Source: Bacillus_AB infantis_B
GTDB lineage: Bacteria; Bacillota; Bacilli; Bacillales; Cytobacillaceae
Assembly: GCF_008180445.1 (NCBI RefSeq)
Contig: NZ_VTER01000003.1
Location: forward strand, 434,001 to 498,000
Direction of reading: 5' to 3'
DNA: 64,000 bases
In this document: positions 52,150 to 59,397 of the stretch, piece by piece
Numbering within the stretch: the first letter of the stretch is position 1
Layout of the letters: every line of letters begins with the position of its first letter
Notes under the pieces: model-generated
The model's input: the letters and a program-made list of their open reading frames with translations, nothing else
Databases searched by the model: none
What the model was told of the DNA's origin: nothing
Translations under genes and position numbers: made by a program

Positions 52150-53683
52150 CGTTCTTCCCCCTTGCTTTTGTCATATATCTCATGATACTTTCCTGGTTGG
52201 CTTCACTTTTATCAAGCTCACCTGTGATTTGACCTTCATTCATTACATAGATGCGGTCACACATGCCAAGCAGCTCCGGCAGCTCCGAGGATATAAGAAG
52301 GATGCCTTTTCCGTCAGCTGCCAGCTGATTGATAATCATATATATCTCATATTTTGCTCCAACATCGATTCCCCTTGTAGGTTCATCAAGGATCAGAATA
52401 TCCGGCTCGGAAAAGATCCATTTGCTGAGGACTACTTTTTGCTGATTTCCTCCGCTTAGATTATTCGTTTTCTGCAGTACGCTTGGTGTCTTGATATTCA
52501 TTTTCCGGCGGAACCCCTCTGCCTCCTTATATTCCGCATGGTCCTGTATGACCAGGTTCCTGGAGATTTTCTTCAGGCTCGCAAGGGATATATTCGATTT
52601 AATATCATCAATCAAAACCAGGCCGTAATTCTTCCGGTCCTCAGTTACATATGCCAAGCCATTCTTGATGGCACTGGAGATATCTTTAAGCTGGATTTCC
52701 TTGCCGTCTTTAAATAGGCTGCCGCTGATGTTTTTCCCATATGATTTTCCGAATATGCTCATGGCCAGCTCTGTCCTGCCTGCTCCCATGAGCCCGGCAA
52801 TCCCGACAATCTCTCCCCGCCTTATATTGAGGCTTGCCTGATCAATAACCTTGCGCTCAGCATGGAGGGGATGGTAGACCTCCCAATCTTTTACTTCAAA
52901 CATAACTTCCCCTATTTCCGGCTCACGGGCAGGATAGCGGTTCGTTAAATCCCGGCCTACCATGCCTTTGATGATCCGGTCTTCTGAGATGCCGCTTTCT
53001 TTCACATCCAGCGTCTCAATCGTCTGTCCATCCCGGAGGATTGTGATAGAGTCGGAGATGCTTGTTACCTCGTTCAGCTTATGGGAAATGATAATAGAGG
53101 AAATGCCCTGCTTCTTAAATTCCAGGAGAAGCCTGAGCAGATTCTCGCTGTCCCTTTCATTCAAGGCAGCGGTAGGTTCATCAAGAATAAGCAGCTTTAC
53201 TTCTTTTGATAGAGCCTTGGCTATCTCGACAAGCTGCTGTTTTCCGACACCGATATCTGAAACCAGTGCATGCGGGGACTCGGACAGTCCAACCTTTCGG
53301 AGAAGCTCAAGCGTCTTGACGGTCGTTTCATTCCAATTGATGATTCCTTTTCTGGCCTGTTCATTCCCAAGAAAGATGTTTTCCGCAATGCTAAGCTCCG
53401 GAATAAGCGCCAGCTCCTGGTGAATGATGACAATCCCTTTATTTTCACTTTGCTTGATATCTTTAAATTCGCATACATTCCCTTTAAAAAGAATGTCTCC
53501 TGTATACGTCCCATGCGGATATACACCGCTCAGCACCTTCATAAGCGTGGACTTGCCGGCTCCATTCTCGCCGCACAGGGCATGGATTTCCCCATCTGCG
53601 ACCTGAAGGTTTACCTGATCCAATGCTTTAACACCTGGAAATTCCTTTGTGATATTCCTCATTTCCAAAATATACTCCGGCAT
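52124..53683 (-). CDS. mmsA: Sugar ABC transporter ATPase, MmsA/GguA type, duplicated domains
   Basis: From the ATG at 53683, 519 residues with two ATPase halves. The first half has Walker A GENGAGKST, signature DIGVGKQQLVEIAKALSKE and Walker B LLILDEPTAAL. The second half has a degenerate GLMGAGRTE, signature LSGGNQQKV and DILILDEPTRG. This is the standard layout of ribose-type importers. The frame is open upstream, but the ATG with GAAAGG just before fits best. A 19-bp perfect hairpin lies between this and the binding-protein gene. Confidence 0.92.
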   Translation of the reverse strand: MPEYILEMRNITKEFPGVKALDQVNLQVADGEIHALCGENGAGKSTLMKVLSGVYPHGTYTGDILFKGNVCEFKDIKQSENKGIVIIHQELALIPELSIAENIFLGNEQARKGIINWNETTVKTLELLRKVGLSESPHALVSDIGVGKQQLVEIAKALSKEVKLLILDEPTAALNERDSENLLRLLLEFKKQGISSIIISHKLNEVTSISDSITILRDGQTIETLDVKESGISEDRIIKGMVGRDLTNRYPAREPEIGEVMFEVKDWEVYHPLHAERKVIDQASLNIRRGEIVGIAGLMGAGRTELAMSIFGKSYGKNISGSLFKDGKEIQLKDISSAIKNGLAYVTEDRKNYGLVLIDDIKSNISLASLKKISRNLVIQDHAEYKEAEGFRRKMNIKTPSVLQKTNNLSGGNQQKVVLSKWIFSEPDILILDEPTRGIDVGAKYEIYMIINQLAADGKGILLISSELPELLGMCDRIYVMNEGQITGELDKSEANQESIMRYMTKARGKNGEHEYATQ

Positions 53684-53704
53684 CCTTTCGTCAGCTCCCT
53701 TCAA

Positions 53705-53745
53705 ATGCAATGGATGATTCAGCCCTGCTGAATCATCCATTGCAT
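53705..53745 (-). promoter_or_regulatory. Intercistronic 19-bp perfect hairpin between chvE and mmsA
   Basis: ATGCAATGGATGATTCAGC and GCTGAATCATCCATTGCAT pair without mismatch around a CCT loop. No T-run follows, so it is unlikely to be a full terminator. It starts 4 bp after the chvE stop and may stabilise upstream RNA, giving more binding protein than transporter. Confidence 0.75.
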
Positions 53746-53749
53746 GTTA

Positions 53750-54823
53750 TTACTTAAGCTCTTCTTCCTTATAGTATCCGCTGTCTACCAGTACTTCTTT
53801 ATAATTAGACTGATCAACAGAAACTGGATCAAGGAGATAAGCAGGCACAACTTTTTCACCGTTGTCATATGTTTCAGTGTCATTTACTTCTGCTTCTTCG
53901 CCCTCAAGGACAGCCTCTGCCATTTCAACGGCTTTTTTTGCAAGCTCGCGTGTATCTTTGAACACTGTCTGTGTCTGCTCTCCCGCAATGATGGATTTGA
54001 CAGAAGCAAGCTCTGCATCCTGCCCTGTAACAACCGGCAGAGGCTGGCTTCCGTCTCCATAGCCGACGCCCTTCAAGGAAGACAGGATTCCGATGCTGAT
54101 GCCGTCATATGGCGACAGGACAGCGTCCACTCTGTCACTTGAATAATTGGAGCTTAATAGATTATCCATTCTGGACTGCGCTGTTGCACCGTCCCACCTT
54201 AAAGTGGCTGCCTGCTCAAATTCTGTCTGACCGCTTTTGACAACCAGCTTTCCGGAGTCGATATAAGGCTGGAGAACTGACATAGCGCCATCAAAAAAGA
54301 AGTAGGCGTTATTATCATCCGGAGACCCGGCAAACAATTCAATGTTAAATGGCCCTTTCCCATCCTTCAAACCAAGCTTTTCTTCAATATAAGAGCCCTG
54401 AAGCACACCTACTTTGAAGTTATCAAAAGTTGCATAATAGCTTACATGTTCAGTCTTTTTGATTAATCTGTCATATGAGATTACACTGATATCCTGCTTA
54501 GCCGCTTTATCAAGAACGTTTGTCAGTGATTCACCATCAATTGAAGCGATTACAAGAATATCCACGCCCTTTGTAATCATATTCTCGATCTGGGACACCT
54601 GGTTTTCCACAACATCTTCCGCATATTGCAGATCAACCTTATAACCAAGCTTCTCAAATTCATCCTTCATATACTTGCCGTCACTGACCCATCTTTCTGA
54701 GGATTTTGTAGGCATTGCAATTCCGACAAAACCTTTTTCATCTCCTCCTGCACCGCTGCTGGAGCAGGCAGACATGGAGAAAACAAGAATTAACAGGAAC
54801 ATAGCTGATAATAGTTTTTTCAT
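53750..54823 (-). CDS. chvE: Sugar-binding lipoprotein, ChvE type
   Basis: A protein of 357 residues with lipobox MSACSSSG (Cys20) and the periplasmic-binding fold of the ribose/galactose family (GFVGIAMPTKSSERWVSDGK, VLVIASIDGESLTNVL-like, DAVLSPYDGISIGILSSLKG, PVVTGQDAELASVKSIIAG). It delivers monosaccharide to MmsAB. Two AraR-like operators and a perfect cre lie in its upstream region, so it is probably repressed by AraR and by CcpA. ChvE in Agrobacterium binds several sugars; the specificity here is inferred. Confidence 0.9.
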   Translation of the reverse strand: MKKLLSAMFLLILVFSMSACSSSGAGGDEKGFVGIAMPTKSSERWVSDGKYMKDEFEKLGYKVDLQYAEDVVENQVSQIENMITKGVDILVIASIDGESLTNVLDKAAKQDISVISYDRLIKKTEHVSYYATFDNFKVGVLQGSYIEEKLGLKDGKGPFNIELFAGSPDDNNAYFFFDGAMSVLQPYIDSGKLVVKSGQTEFEQAATLRWDGATAQSRMDNLLSSNYSSDRVDAVLSPYDGISIGILSSLKGVGYGDGSQPLPVVTGQDAELASVKSIIAGEQTQTVFKDTRELAKKAVEMAEAVLEGEEAEVNDTETYDNGEKVVPAYLLDPVSVDQSNYKEVLVDSGYYKEEELK

Positions 54824-54908
54824 CTAAAAGACCCCTCTCTTCCTTAACTTAAATATGCTCAAAGCCATTTAAGGCTTTTGAGTCAGCAGTAAAATACAAC
54901 CAACAGAC

Positions 54909-54923
54909 AGCAACCGCTTTCAT
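54909..54923 (-). promoter_or_regulatory. cre site (CcpA) upstream of chvE
   Basis: On the minus strand ATGAAAGCGGTTGCT matches WTGNAANCGNWNNCW at every defined position. It lies downstream of the AraR operators and 86 bp before the chvE start. Confidence 0.65.
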
Positions 54924-54933
54924 TTAAGACAAA

Positions 54934-54949
54934 CATCGTACGTACAAAA
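54934..54949. promoter_or_regulatory. AraR-type operator 1
   Basis: CATCGTACGTACAAAA shares GTACGTACAA with the other sites in this region. It is one of a pair in the chvE leader (the other at 55021), 87 bp apart, a distance that permits looping. Confidence 0.6.
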
Positions 54950-55020
54950 AAGAAATCCATAGATAGACGATAGTTTCCCAAGCTTTATTTATGTGCATTA
55001 TCTTATTTTTCAAGACGCCT

Positions 55021-55036
55021 AATTGTACGTACAATT
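55021..55036. promoter_or_regulatory. AraR-type operator 2, perfect palindrome
   Basis: AATTGTACGTACAATT is a perfect 16-bp palindrome and fits the AraR operators of B. subtilis (ATTTGTACGTACAAAT-like, from memory). Confidence 0.75.
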
Positions 55037-55130
55037 ATTATAATCAAAACCATATACGCCCGCAATATTAATTTACAAAATAATCAAAATACTAAAAGGT
55101 TCTGTTTTATATTAGTTAATCCCCTTAGCT

Positions 55131-55588
55131 TTAGAGAATTCGGCTGTTCTCAATGAGAACCATTTCAAGTTCCACCAACTGATCTAATGTCACTTTTTTA
55201 GACAAGGAAGTATGGTGTGCACCCTGGCAAAGTTCCATGCCTTCGATGATTTAAAAATGGATGAATACAGCTTCAAGATACTCTTGCCACTCGAAGATTT
55301 CCTTCTCAGGCCGAACCACTCCTGCCCGTGGATTGATTTCATGAAGCAGCAGCACACAGATTAAGCATTCATTCAGCCCTGGGTATTCTTCAACTAGCTC
55401 TTTGACCTCCTGCTCTGCAATATCCTGTATCACCTCCGTAGATTCTGCCAGCAATGCCTTTCCGGACTCAAGTGCTACCGCATAAACGTTACCATTTTCA
55501 TGAAAAGACAGTCGCGGGTCTGCATTTAGTACTTCCCTTGCATTCTCTCAAGCATCCAATCACTCTCAGACCAACGTTTGTACATCAT
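55131..55588 (-). pseudogene. Degraded gene between chvE and araR
   Basis: A minus-strand coding trace with a start ATG at 55588 (MMYKRWSESDWMLERMQ), a frame change near 55535, then NAREVLNADPRLSFHENGNV through EIFEWQEYLEAVFIHF. A TAA (about 55251) follows, and the same frame continues as IIEGMELCQGAHHTSLSKKV to IENSRIL and a stop at 55131. The amino-acid pattern looks like real coding on both sides of the breaks. I do not recognise the family. An AraR-type site overlaps its upstream region (55594), so it may once have belonged to the sugar regulon. Confidence 0.45.
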
Positions 55589-55593
55589 TATAT

Positions 55594-55609
55594 AATTGTA
55601 CGTACAAAT
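55594..55609. promoter_or_regulatory. AraR-type operator 3
   Basis: AATTGTACGTACAAAT lies next to a TATAAT-like element (TTATATAATG) upstream of the degraded gene at 55131-55588. Confidence 0.65.
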
Positions 55610-55688
55610 TTACCAGTGTTTTTAGAAAATTTTTAATATTACTTCTTCAACATATCTCCTAGGCGTTTAAATGCTAGAATAAAAGTAT

Positions 55689-55704
55689 ACTTGTACGCAC
55701 AAAA
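55689..55704. promoter_or_regulatory. AraR-type operator 4, downstream of araR
   Basis: ACTTGTACGCACAAAA departs from the palindrome at two positions. It is in the araR-pseudogene interval beside the araR terminator, so it may act on the upstream region of the degraded gene. Confidence 0.45.
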
Positions 55705-55730
55705 AAACCTGTTCAAAAGATGAACAGGTT
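55701..55730 (-). terminator. Terminator of araR
   Basis: AACCTGTTCA and TGAACAGGTT pair around AAAGA; on the minus strand TTTTTTTG follows. It begins six bases past the stop codon. Confidence 0.9.
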
Positions 55731-55735
55731 CTTGA

Positions 55736-56824
55736 TTAGAGCACTCCTTTTAACTCAGCCGTTGAACTTCTGATAATCAGTTCCGGCTCATATACAATTG
55801 GATCGGATACTGCAAGATCAACGCCTTTTTCAATCGAATCAACAACCATCCTGGCAGCCAGCCGTCCCATCTCTGTTTGCGGATGAGTCAATGTGGTAAA
55901 TTTCACTTCTGAAACAGATGCCAGATGAGAGTTATCAAACCCGACAAGCGACACATCTTCCGGAACTCTTAATGACTGCTCCCTTGCCACATCGAGGATA
56001 TTCAAAGCAATCTGATCATTATAGCAAAAGAAAGCGGTCGGCGGCTCCCGATCCTTTAAAAGCTGCCTCGCAGCTTCCTGCGGTTTTGCATTTTTATCTT
56101 CTGTGGTGTATGTCACAATGGTACCTGGATGGAGGGGGATATTATAATGCCGGTGTGCACGCATGAATCCCTTCATCCTGTTAACCCCCTGCATATCATC
56201 GACCTTAAAGATTCCGCTGATTTTCTTATGTCCAAGCTGGATAAGATGCTCAGCGGCCATGAAACCGCCTCTTTTATCATCAACCGTAATGCTTGCAGGC
56301 TGAAGCTCAGAGTAAAAGGCATTGATCATAACATAAGGAATTTTGTTTTTCTCAATATTCAAATACGTGTTGAGGTTAGGGTTATGCAGAGCACTTTTGG
56401 TAGGCTCGACAATAAGGCCGTCCAGCTTTTTGCCGAGCATATTTTCGAGGCACTTGCGCTCTCTCTCGATATTATGATTTGTACTTGCGAGAAGCAGATT
56501 ATATCCTTTTTCACTAAGATATGACTCTATGCCTCTAATGATGGAGGGAAAAATATAATCAGAAATAGATGTGGTTATAATGCCGATGGTCCGGTCAATC
56601 TGGACCTTTTTTCCGCTCTGATCCTTACAGAAGGTTCCTCTCCCCTGGTGCCTGTAAAGCCAGCCCTCATGAACCAGTTCACTCATAGCCTGCCTGATCG
56701 TATGCCTGCTGACAGCAAATCGCTCGGCCATCTCATGTTCAGATTGGATCCTCTCATCCGGCTTAATTTTGCCTTCCCGTATCCAAGATTGAATTTCTTC
56801 TTTAACCTGTTTATATTTAGCCAT
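55736..56824 (-). CDS. araR: Arabinose-type transcriptional repressor AraR (GntR-LacI chimera)
   Basis: A protein of 362 residues. The N-terminal GntR winged HTH (about 1-70) has KYKQVKEEIQSWIREGKIKP and FAVSRHTIRQAMSELVHEGW. The rest is a LacI/periplasmic-binding effector domain with TSISDYIFPSIIRGIESYLS, LDGLIVEPTKSALHNPNL and FFCYNDQIALNILDVAREQS. This is the layout and sequence style of B. subtilis AraR. It would repress sugar uptake until arabinose binds. Sites with GTACGTACAA cluster here, and a degenerate one upstream suggests autoregulation. Confidence 0.92.
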   Translation of the reverse strand: MAKYKQVKEEIQSWIREGKIKPDERIQSEHEMAERFAVSRHTIRQAMSELVHEGWLYRHQGRGTFCKDQSGKKVQIDRTIGIITTSISDYIFPSIIRGIESYLSEKGYNLLLASTNHNIERERKCLENMLGKKLDGLIVEPTKSALHNPNLNTYLNIEKNKIPYVMINAFYSELQPASITVDDKRGGFMAAEHLIQLGHKKISGIFKVDDMQGVNRMKGFMRAHRHYNIPLHPGTIVTYTTEDKNAKPQEAARQLLKDREPPTAFFCYNDQIALNILDVAREQSLRVPEDVSLVGFDNSHLASVSEVKFTTLTHPQTEMGRLAARMVVDSIEKGVDLAVSDPIVYEPELIIRSSTAELKGVL

Positions 56825-56880
56825 TCATCCACCAGCCTGCCGAAAGTATTTATAATCTAATCATACAATAGGATAGAGTA

Positions 56881-56896
56881 AATTTGTACGGACTAT
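56881..56896. promoter_or_regulatory. Degenerate AraR-type half operator upstream of araR
   Basis: AAATTTGTACGGACTA keeps one good half (ATTTGTACG). It lies 57 bp before the araR start, consistent with weak self-repression. Confidence 0.4.
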
Positions 56897-56983
56897 GAGA
56901 ATATTGGAGGTGACAATGGGAGTGACAGGCACCTTCCGGTTTTTGTCGAAAGGTTTCATGCAGCATTGAAGACGGAGGGAGTT

Positions 56984-57409
56984 TCAACGGGTATTATAAT
57001 GCTCTGTAATCTTATCCCAGATGGCTTTTGCTGCCTCTCCTTTTAACGGTGTCAATGTTTGGCCGAACATAATCCTTTGCCCGGCAGCACTGCAAATTCT
57101 GGCTGCAGGCATAGGAGAAGATAAAATATCGAAGTCATGGAGCCTCATATAATACTCCTCATCCCAGTGGATGCCGTTCTCATCTTCATGATCGGCTGCC
57201 TGGACAATTCCTGTCGCCACTCCCCGTGCAATAATCCCCCTCTTGTTGCTATATAAAAATACGAGATCCCCTTCCTGCAGCTTCTTGATCTTTTCCTTCC
57301 ACGGTGAAAAATAGGCCGCACACTTCGCATTAGCCAGCATATCCCTCTCATCCCTGCCATTCGGGCAGCCTGAACGGTTTGTATTGATCAAATAGGCTTT
57401 CTGCGGCAT
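56984..57409 (-). CDS. EVE/PUA-like domain protein
   Basis: A protein of 141 residues (MPQKAYLINTNRSGCPNGRD). It contains ALANAKCAAYFSPWKEKIKK-like text (LANAKCAAYFSPWKEKI), then LQEGDLVFLYSNKRGIIARG and a final KAIWDKITEH. The LxxGDxVFLYxxxxGIIARG motif is seen in EVE/YTH-like PUA folds that bind modified bases. It stands alone between araR and a tandem repeat array. Known EVE proteins sit in defence loci; there is no other defence gene here. Confidence 0.65.
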   Translation of the reverse strand: MPQKAYLINTNRSGCPNGRDERDMLANAKCAAYFSPWKEKIKKLQEGDLVFLYSNKRGIIARGVATGIVQAADHEDENGIHWDEEYYMRLHDFDILSSPMPAARICSAAGQRIMFGQTLTPLKGEAAKAIWDKITEHYNTR

Positions 57410-57530
57410 GGTTTCACATCCTTGGTGTTTTGTTTTTAATATTTTTACCCGGTTTCGGAGGTTGTAAAAGGGGGCGTGTTTTTTGGTAAAGGGCTAGGGA
57501 GCGGAAAGTGCATATGAGGGAAAGAGTTTG

Positions 57531-57950
57531 GTATACATGATTTCCTTTCTAAACGCCCTCTCATGTATTCCATCAGCCTCTTCGTATACAAGACTCACTC
57601 TCTAAACGCCCTCTCATGTATCCCATCAGGCTCTTCGTATACATGACCCACTCACAAAATGCTCACTCATGTATCCCATCAGGCTCTTCGGATACATGAC
57701 TCACTCTCTAAATGCCCTCTCATGTATCCCAGCAGGCTCTTCGGATACATGACTCACTCTCTAAACGCCCTCTCATGTATCCCAACAGGCTCTTCGTATA
57801 CATGACCCACTCACAAAATGCTCACTCATGTACCCCAGCAGGCTATTCATATACATGACTCACTCACAAAACGACCACTCATGTACCCCAGCAGGCTATT
57901 CATATACATGACTCACTCACAAAACGACCACTCATGTATCCTATCGCTCC
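57531..57950. repeat. 53-bp tandem repeat, about eight units, with hairpin arms
   Basis: TCATGTA begins at 57561, 57614, 57667, 57720, 57773, 57826, 57879 and 57932, exactly every 53 bp. The first and last units are partial. Within units TCATGTAT and ATACATGA form inverted arms 17 bp apart, so each unit can form a hairpin. Two variants of the tail alternate (CTCTCTAAACGCC and CTCACAAAATGC/ACGACC). No open frame with a start fits the period across the whole array. The 613-bp gap contains nothing else except the namZ terminator. Confidence 0.95.
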
Positions 57951-57974
57951 CACGTCAGGCCCCATCGCCCGGCA

Positions 57975-58010
57975 AAAAACAAAAACACCGCCGCATCTCA
58001 AGCGGCGGTG
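57975..58010 (-). terminator. Terminator of namZ operon
   Basis: CACCGCCGC and GCGGCGGTG form a 9-bp stem around ATCTCAA; on the minus strand TTTTTGTTTTTT follows. Confidence 0.9.
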
Positions 58011-58022
58011 CCTGGCACCAGC

Positions 58023-59288
58023 TTAGTACATCAAATAATCCTTACGCACTTTATTAAAGTCTTTAAGCTCATCCTTCCACTGCGATTCAATCCACTCAAC
58101 AGATTTTCCTTCTTCAATGGCATCGCGGACCCAGCCATTTCCGGTAAGAAGGTCGAAGAAGGAGATGCCTTTGCTGTCTTCTGCACGGAATGCAAAGTCC
58201 TCAGGATACAGGTCATGGATGCTTTTGACGATATGCAGTCCGGTTACAACCGGCTCGTATTCGTCAGGATCTGTAATGTGTATCTGAATGCCATGGGACA
58301 GCTTGCCGGCATGCTTGGAGATGGATGGTGTGAAGGATGCAGCCCGGAAGCTGACTCCCTTCAGGTTCAGGCTGTTGAGCTGCTGTGCCAGGTTATCGGC
58401 ATTGATGAACGGCGCTCCGATCAGCTCGAATGGCTTGGTCGTCCCCCTGCCTTCCGATACATTGGTGCCTTCGATCAAGGCAGCTCCCGGGTATACAAGA
58501 GCGGTATCCAATGTCGGCATATTCGGTGATGGCATGACGAATTGGAGGCCGGTTTCGTCGTAATACATATCACGCTTCCAGCCCTTCATTTTGACGACTG
58601 TCAAATCTGCACCGATACCAAATTCCTCATTGAACAGCTTGGCCAGCTCGCCGACAGTCATCCCGTGGCGAAGCGGGATTTCGTAATTGCCGACAAAGGA
58701 TTTGTACGGTGTTTCCAGTACTGGCCCTTCCACCTCAGTGCCTCCAAGCGGATTCGGGCGGTCAAGGACGATGAATGGGATATCATTTTCTTTTGCGGCT
58801 TCCATCGCATAGGCCATTGTGTAGATATAGGTGTAAAAGCGGGTTCCGACATCCTGGATGTCAAACAGCAGGACATCGACGTTTTCCAGCATTTCCGGGG
58901 TTGGCTTTTTGGTTGCCCCATAGAGACTGTATACTGGAAGACCCGTTTTTTCATCTGTATAAAACTCGACATATTCCCCGGCCTGCGCGCTTCCCCTTAC
59001 ACCATGCTCAGGTCCGTACAGGGCGGTAAGCTCTACTTCGGGATCATTATGAAGCAAATCTACAATACTATTAAGCTCCTGATCGACGCCGGTTGGATTG
59101 GTGATCAGGCCGACTCGCTTTCCTTCTATCAGTTCCTTCTGATCATCGAGCAGCACCTCGATGCCCAGCTCGAATTTCTTCCCTTTCTTATCTCTTCCCT
59201 TATGCTTCCCGTTATCCGCAAAAGCAGCGGCTGACAGGGCGGACAGTACGAGAATCAATGACAGCATGATGATCAAGCGTTTTTTCAA
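58023..59288 (-). CDS. namZ: Exo-beta-N-acetylmuramidase NamZ (DUF1343)
   Basis: From a TTG at 59288 (AGGGAGGGA upstream), 421 residues with a signal peptide (KRLIIMLSLILVLSALSAAA). DUF1343 signatures include GKRVGLITNPTGVDQELN, TALYGPEHGVRGSAQAGEYV, LLFDIQDVGTRFYTYIYTMA and LDRPNPLGGTEVEGPVLETP. NamZ removes MurNAc from the non-reducing end of muropeptides. It is the last gene of amiE-nagZ-namZ, the same three activities as B. subtilis ybbE-ybbD-ybbC. The frame is open upstream, but no other start has a ribosome site. Confidence 0.93.
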   Translation of the reverse strand: MKKRLIIMLSLILVLSALSAAAFADNGKHKGRDKKGKKFELGIEVLLDDQKELIEGKRVGLITNPTGVDQELNSIVDLLHNDPEVELTALYGPEHGVRGSAQAGEYVEFYTDEKTGLPVYSLYGATKKPTPEMLENVDVLLFDIQDVGTRFYTYIYTMAYAMEAAKENDIPFIVLDRPNPLGGTEVEGPVLETPYKSFVGNYEIPLRHGMTVGELAKLFNEEFGIGADLTVVKMKGWKRDMYYDETGLQFVMPSPNMPTLDTALVYPGAALIEGTNVSEGRGTTKPFELIGAPFINADNLAQQLNSLNLKGVSFRAASFTPSISKHAGKLSHGIQIHITDPDEYEPVVTGLHIVKSIHDLYPEDFAFRAEDSKGISFFDLLTGNGWVRDAIEEGKSVEWIESQWKDELKDFNKVRKDYLMY

Positions 59289-59397
59289 AATAATCCCTCC
59301 CTGGTTTTTAGAAAAGCCCCAGCCCTGGAATCCAGGCACTGGAACCCTTCATATGAAAAAATAGTCCAGCAGGAAGATTGCCTTCCTGCCAGCTGCT

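Noticed and set aside
57531..57950. CRISPR array
   Set aside because: The whole 53-bp unit repeats with no variable spacers, and no cas genes are present.
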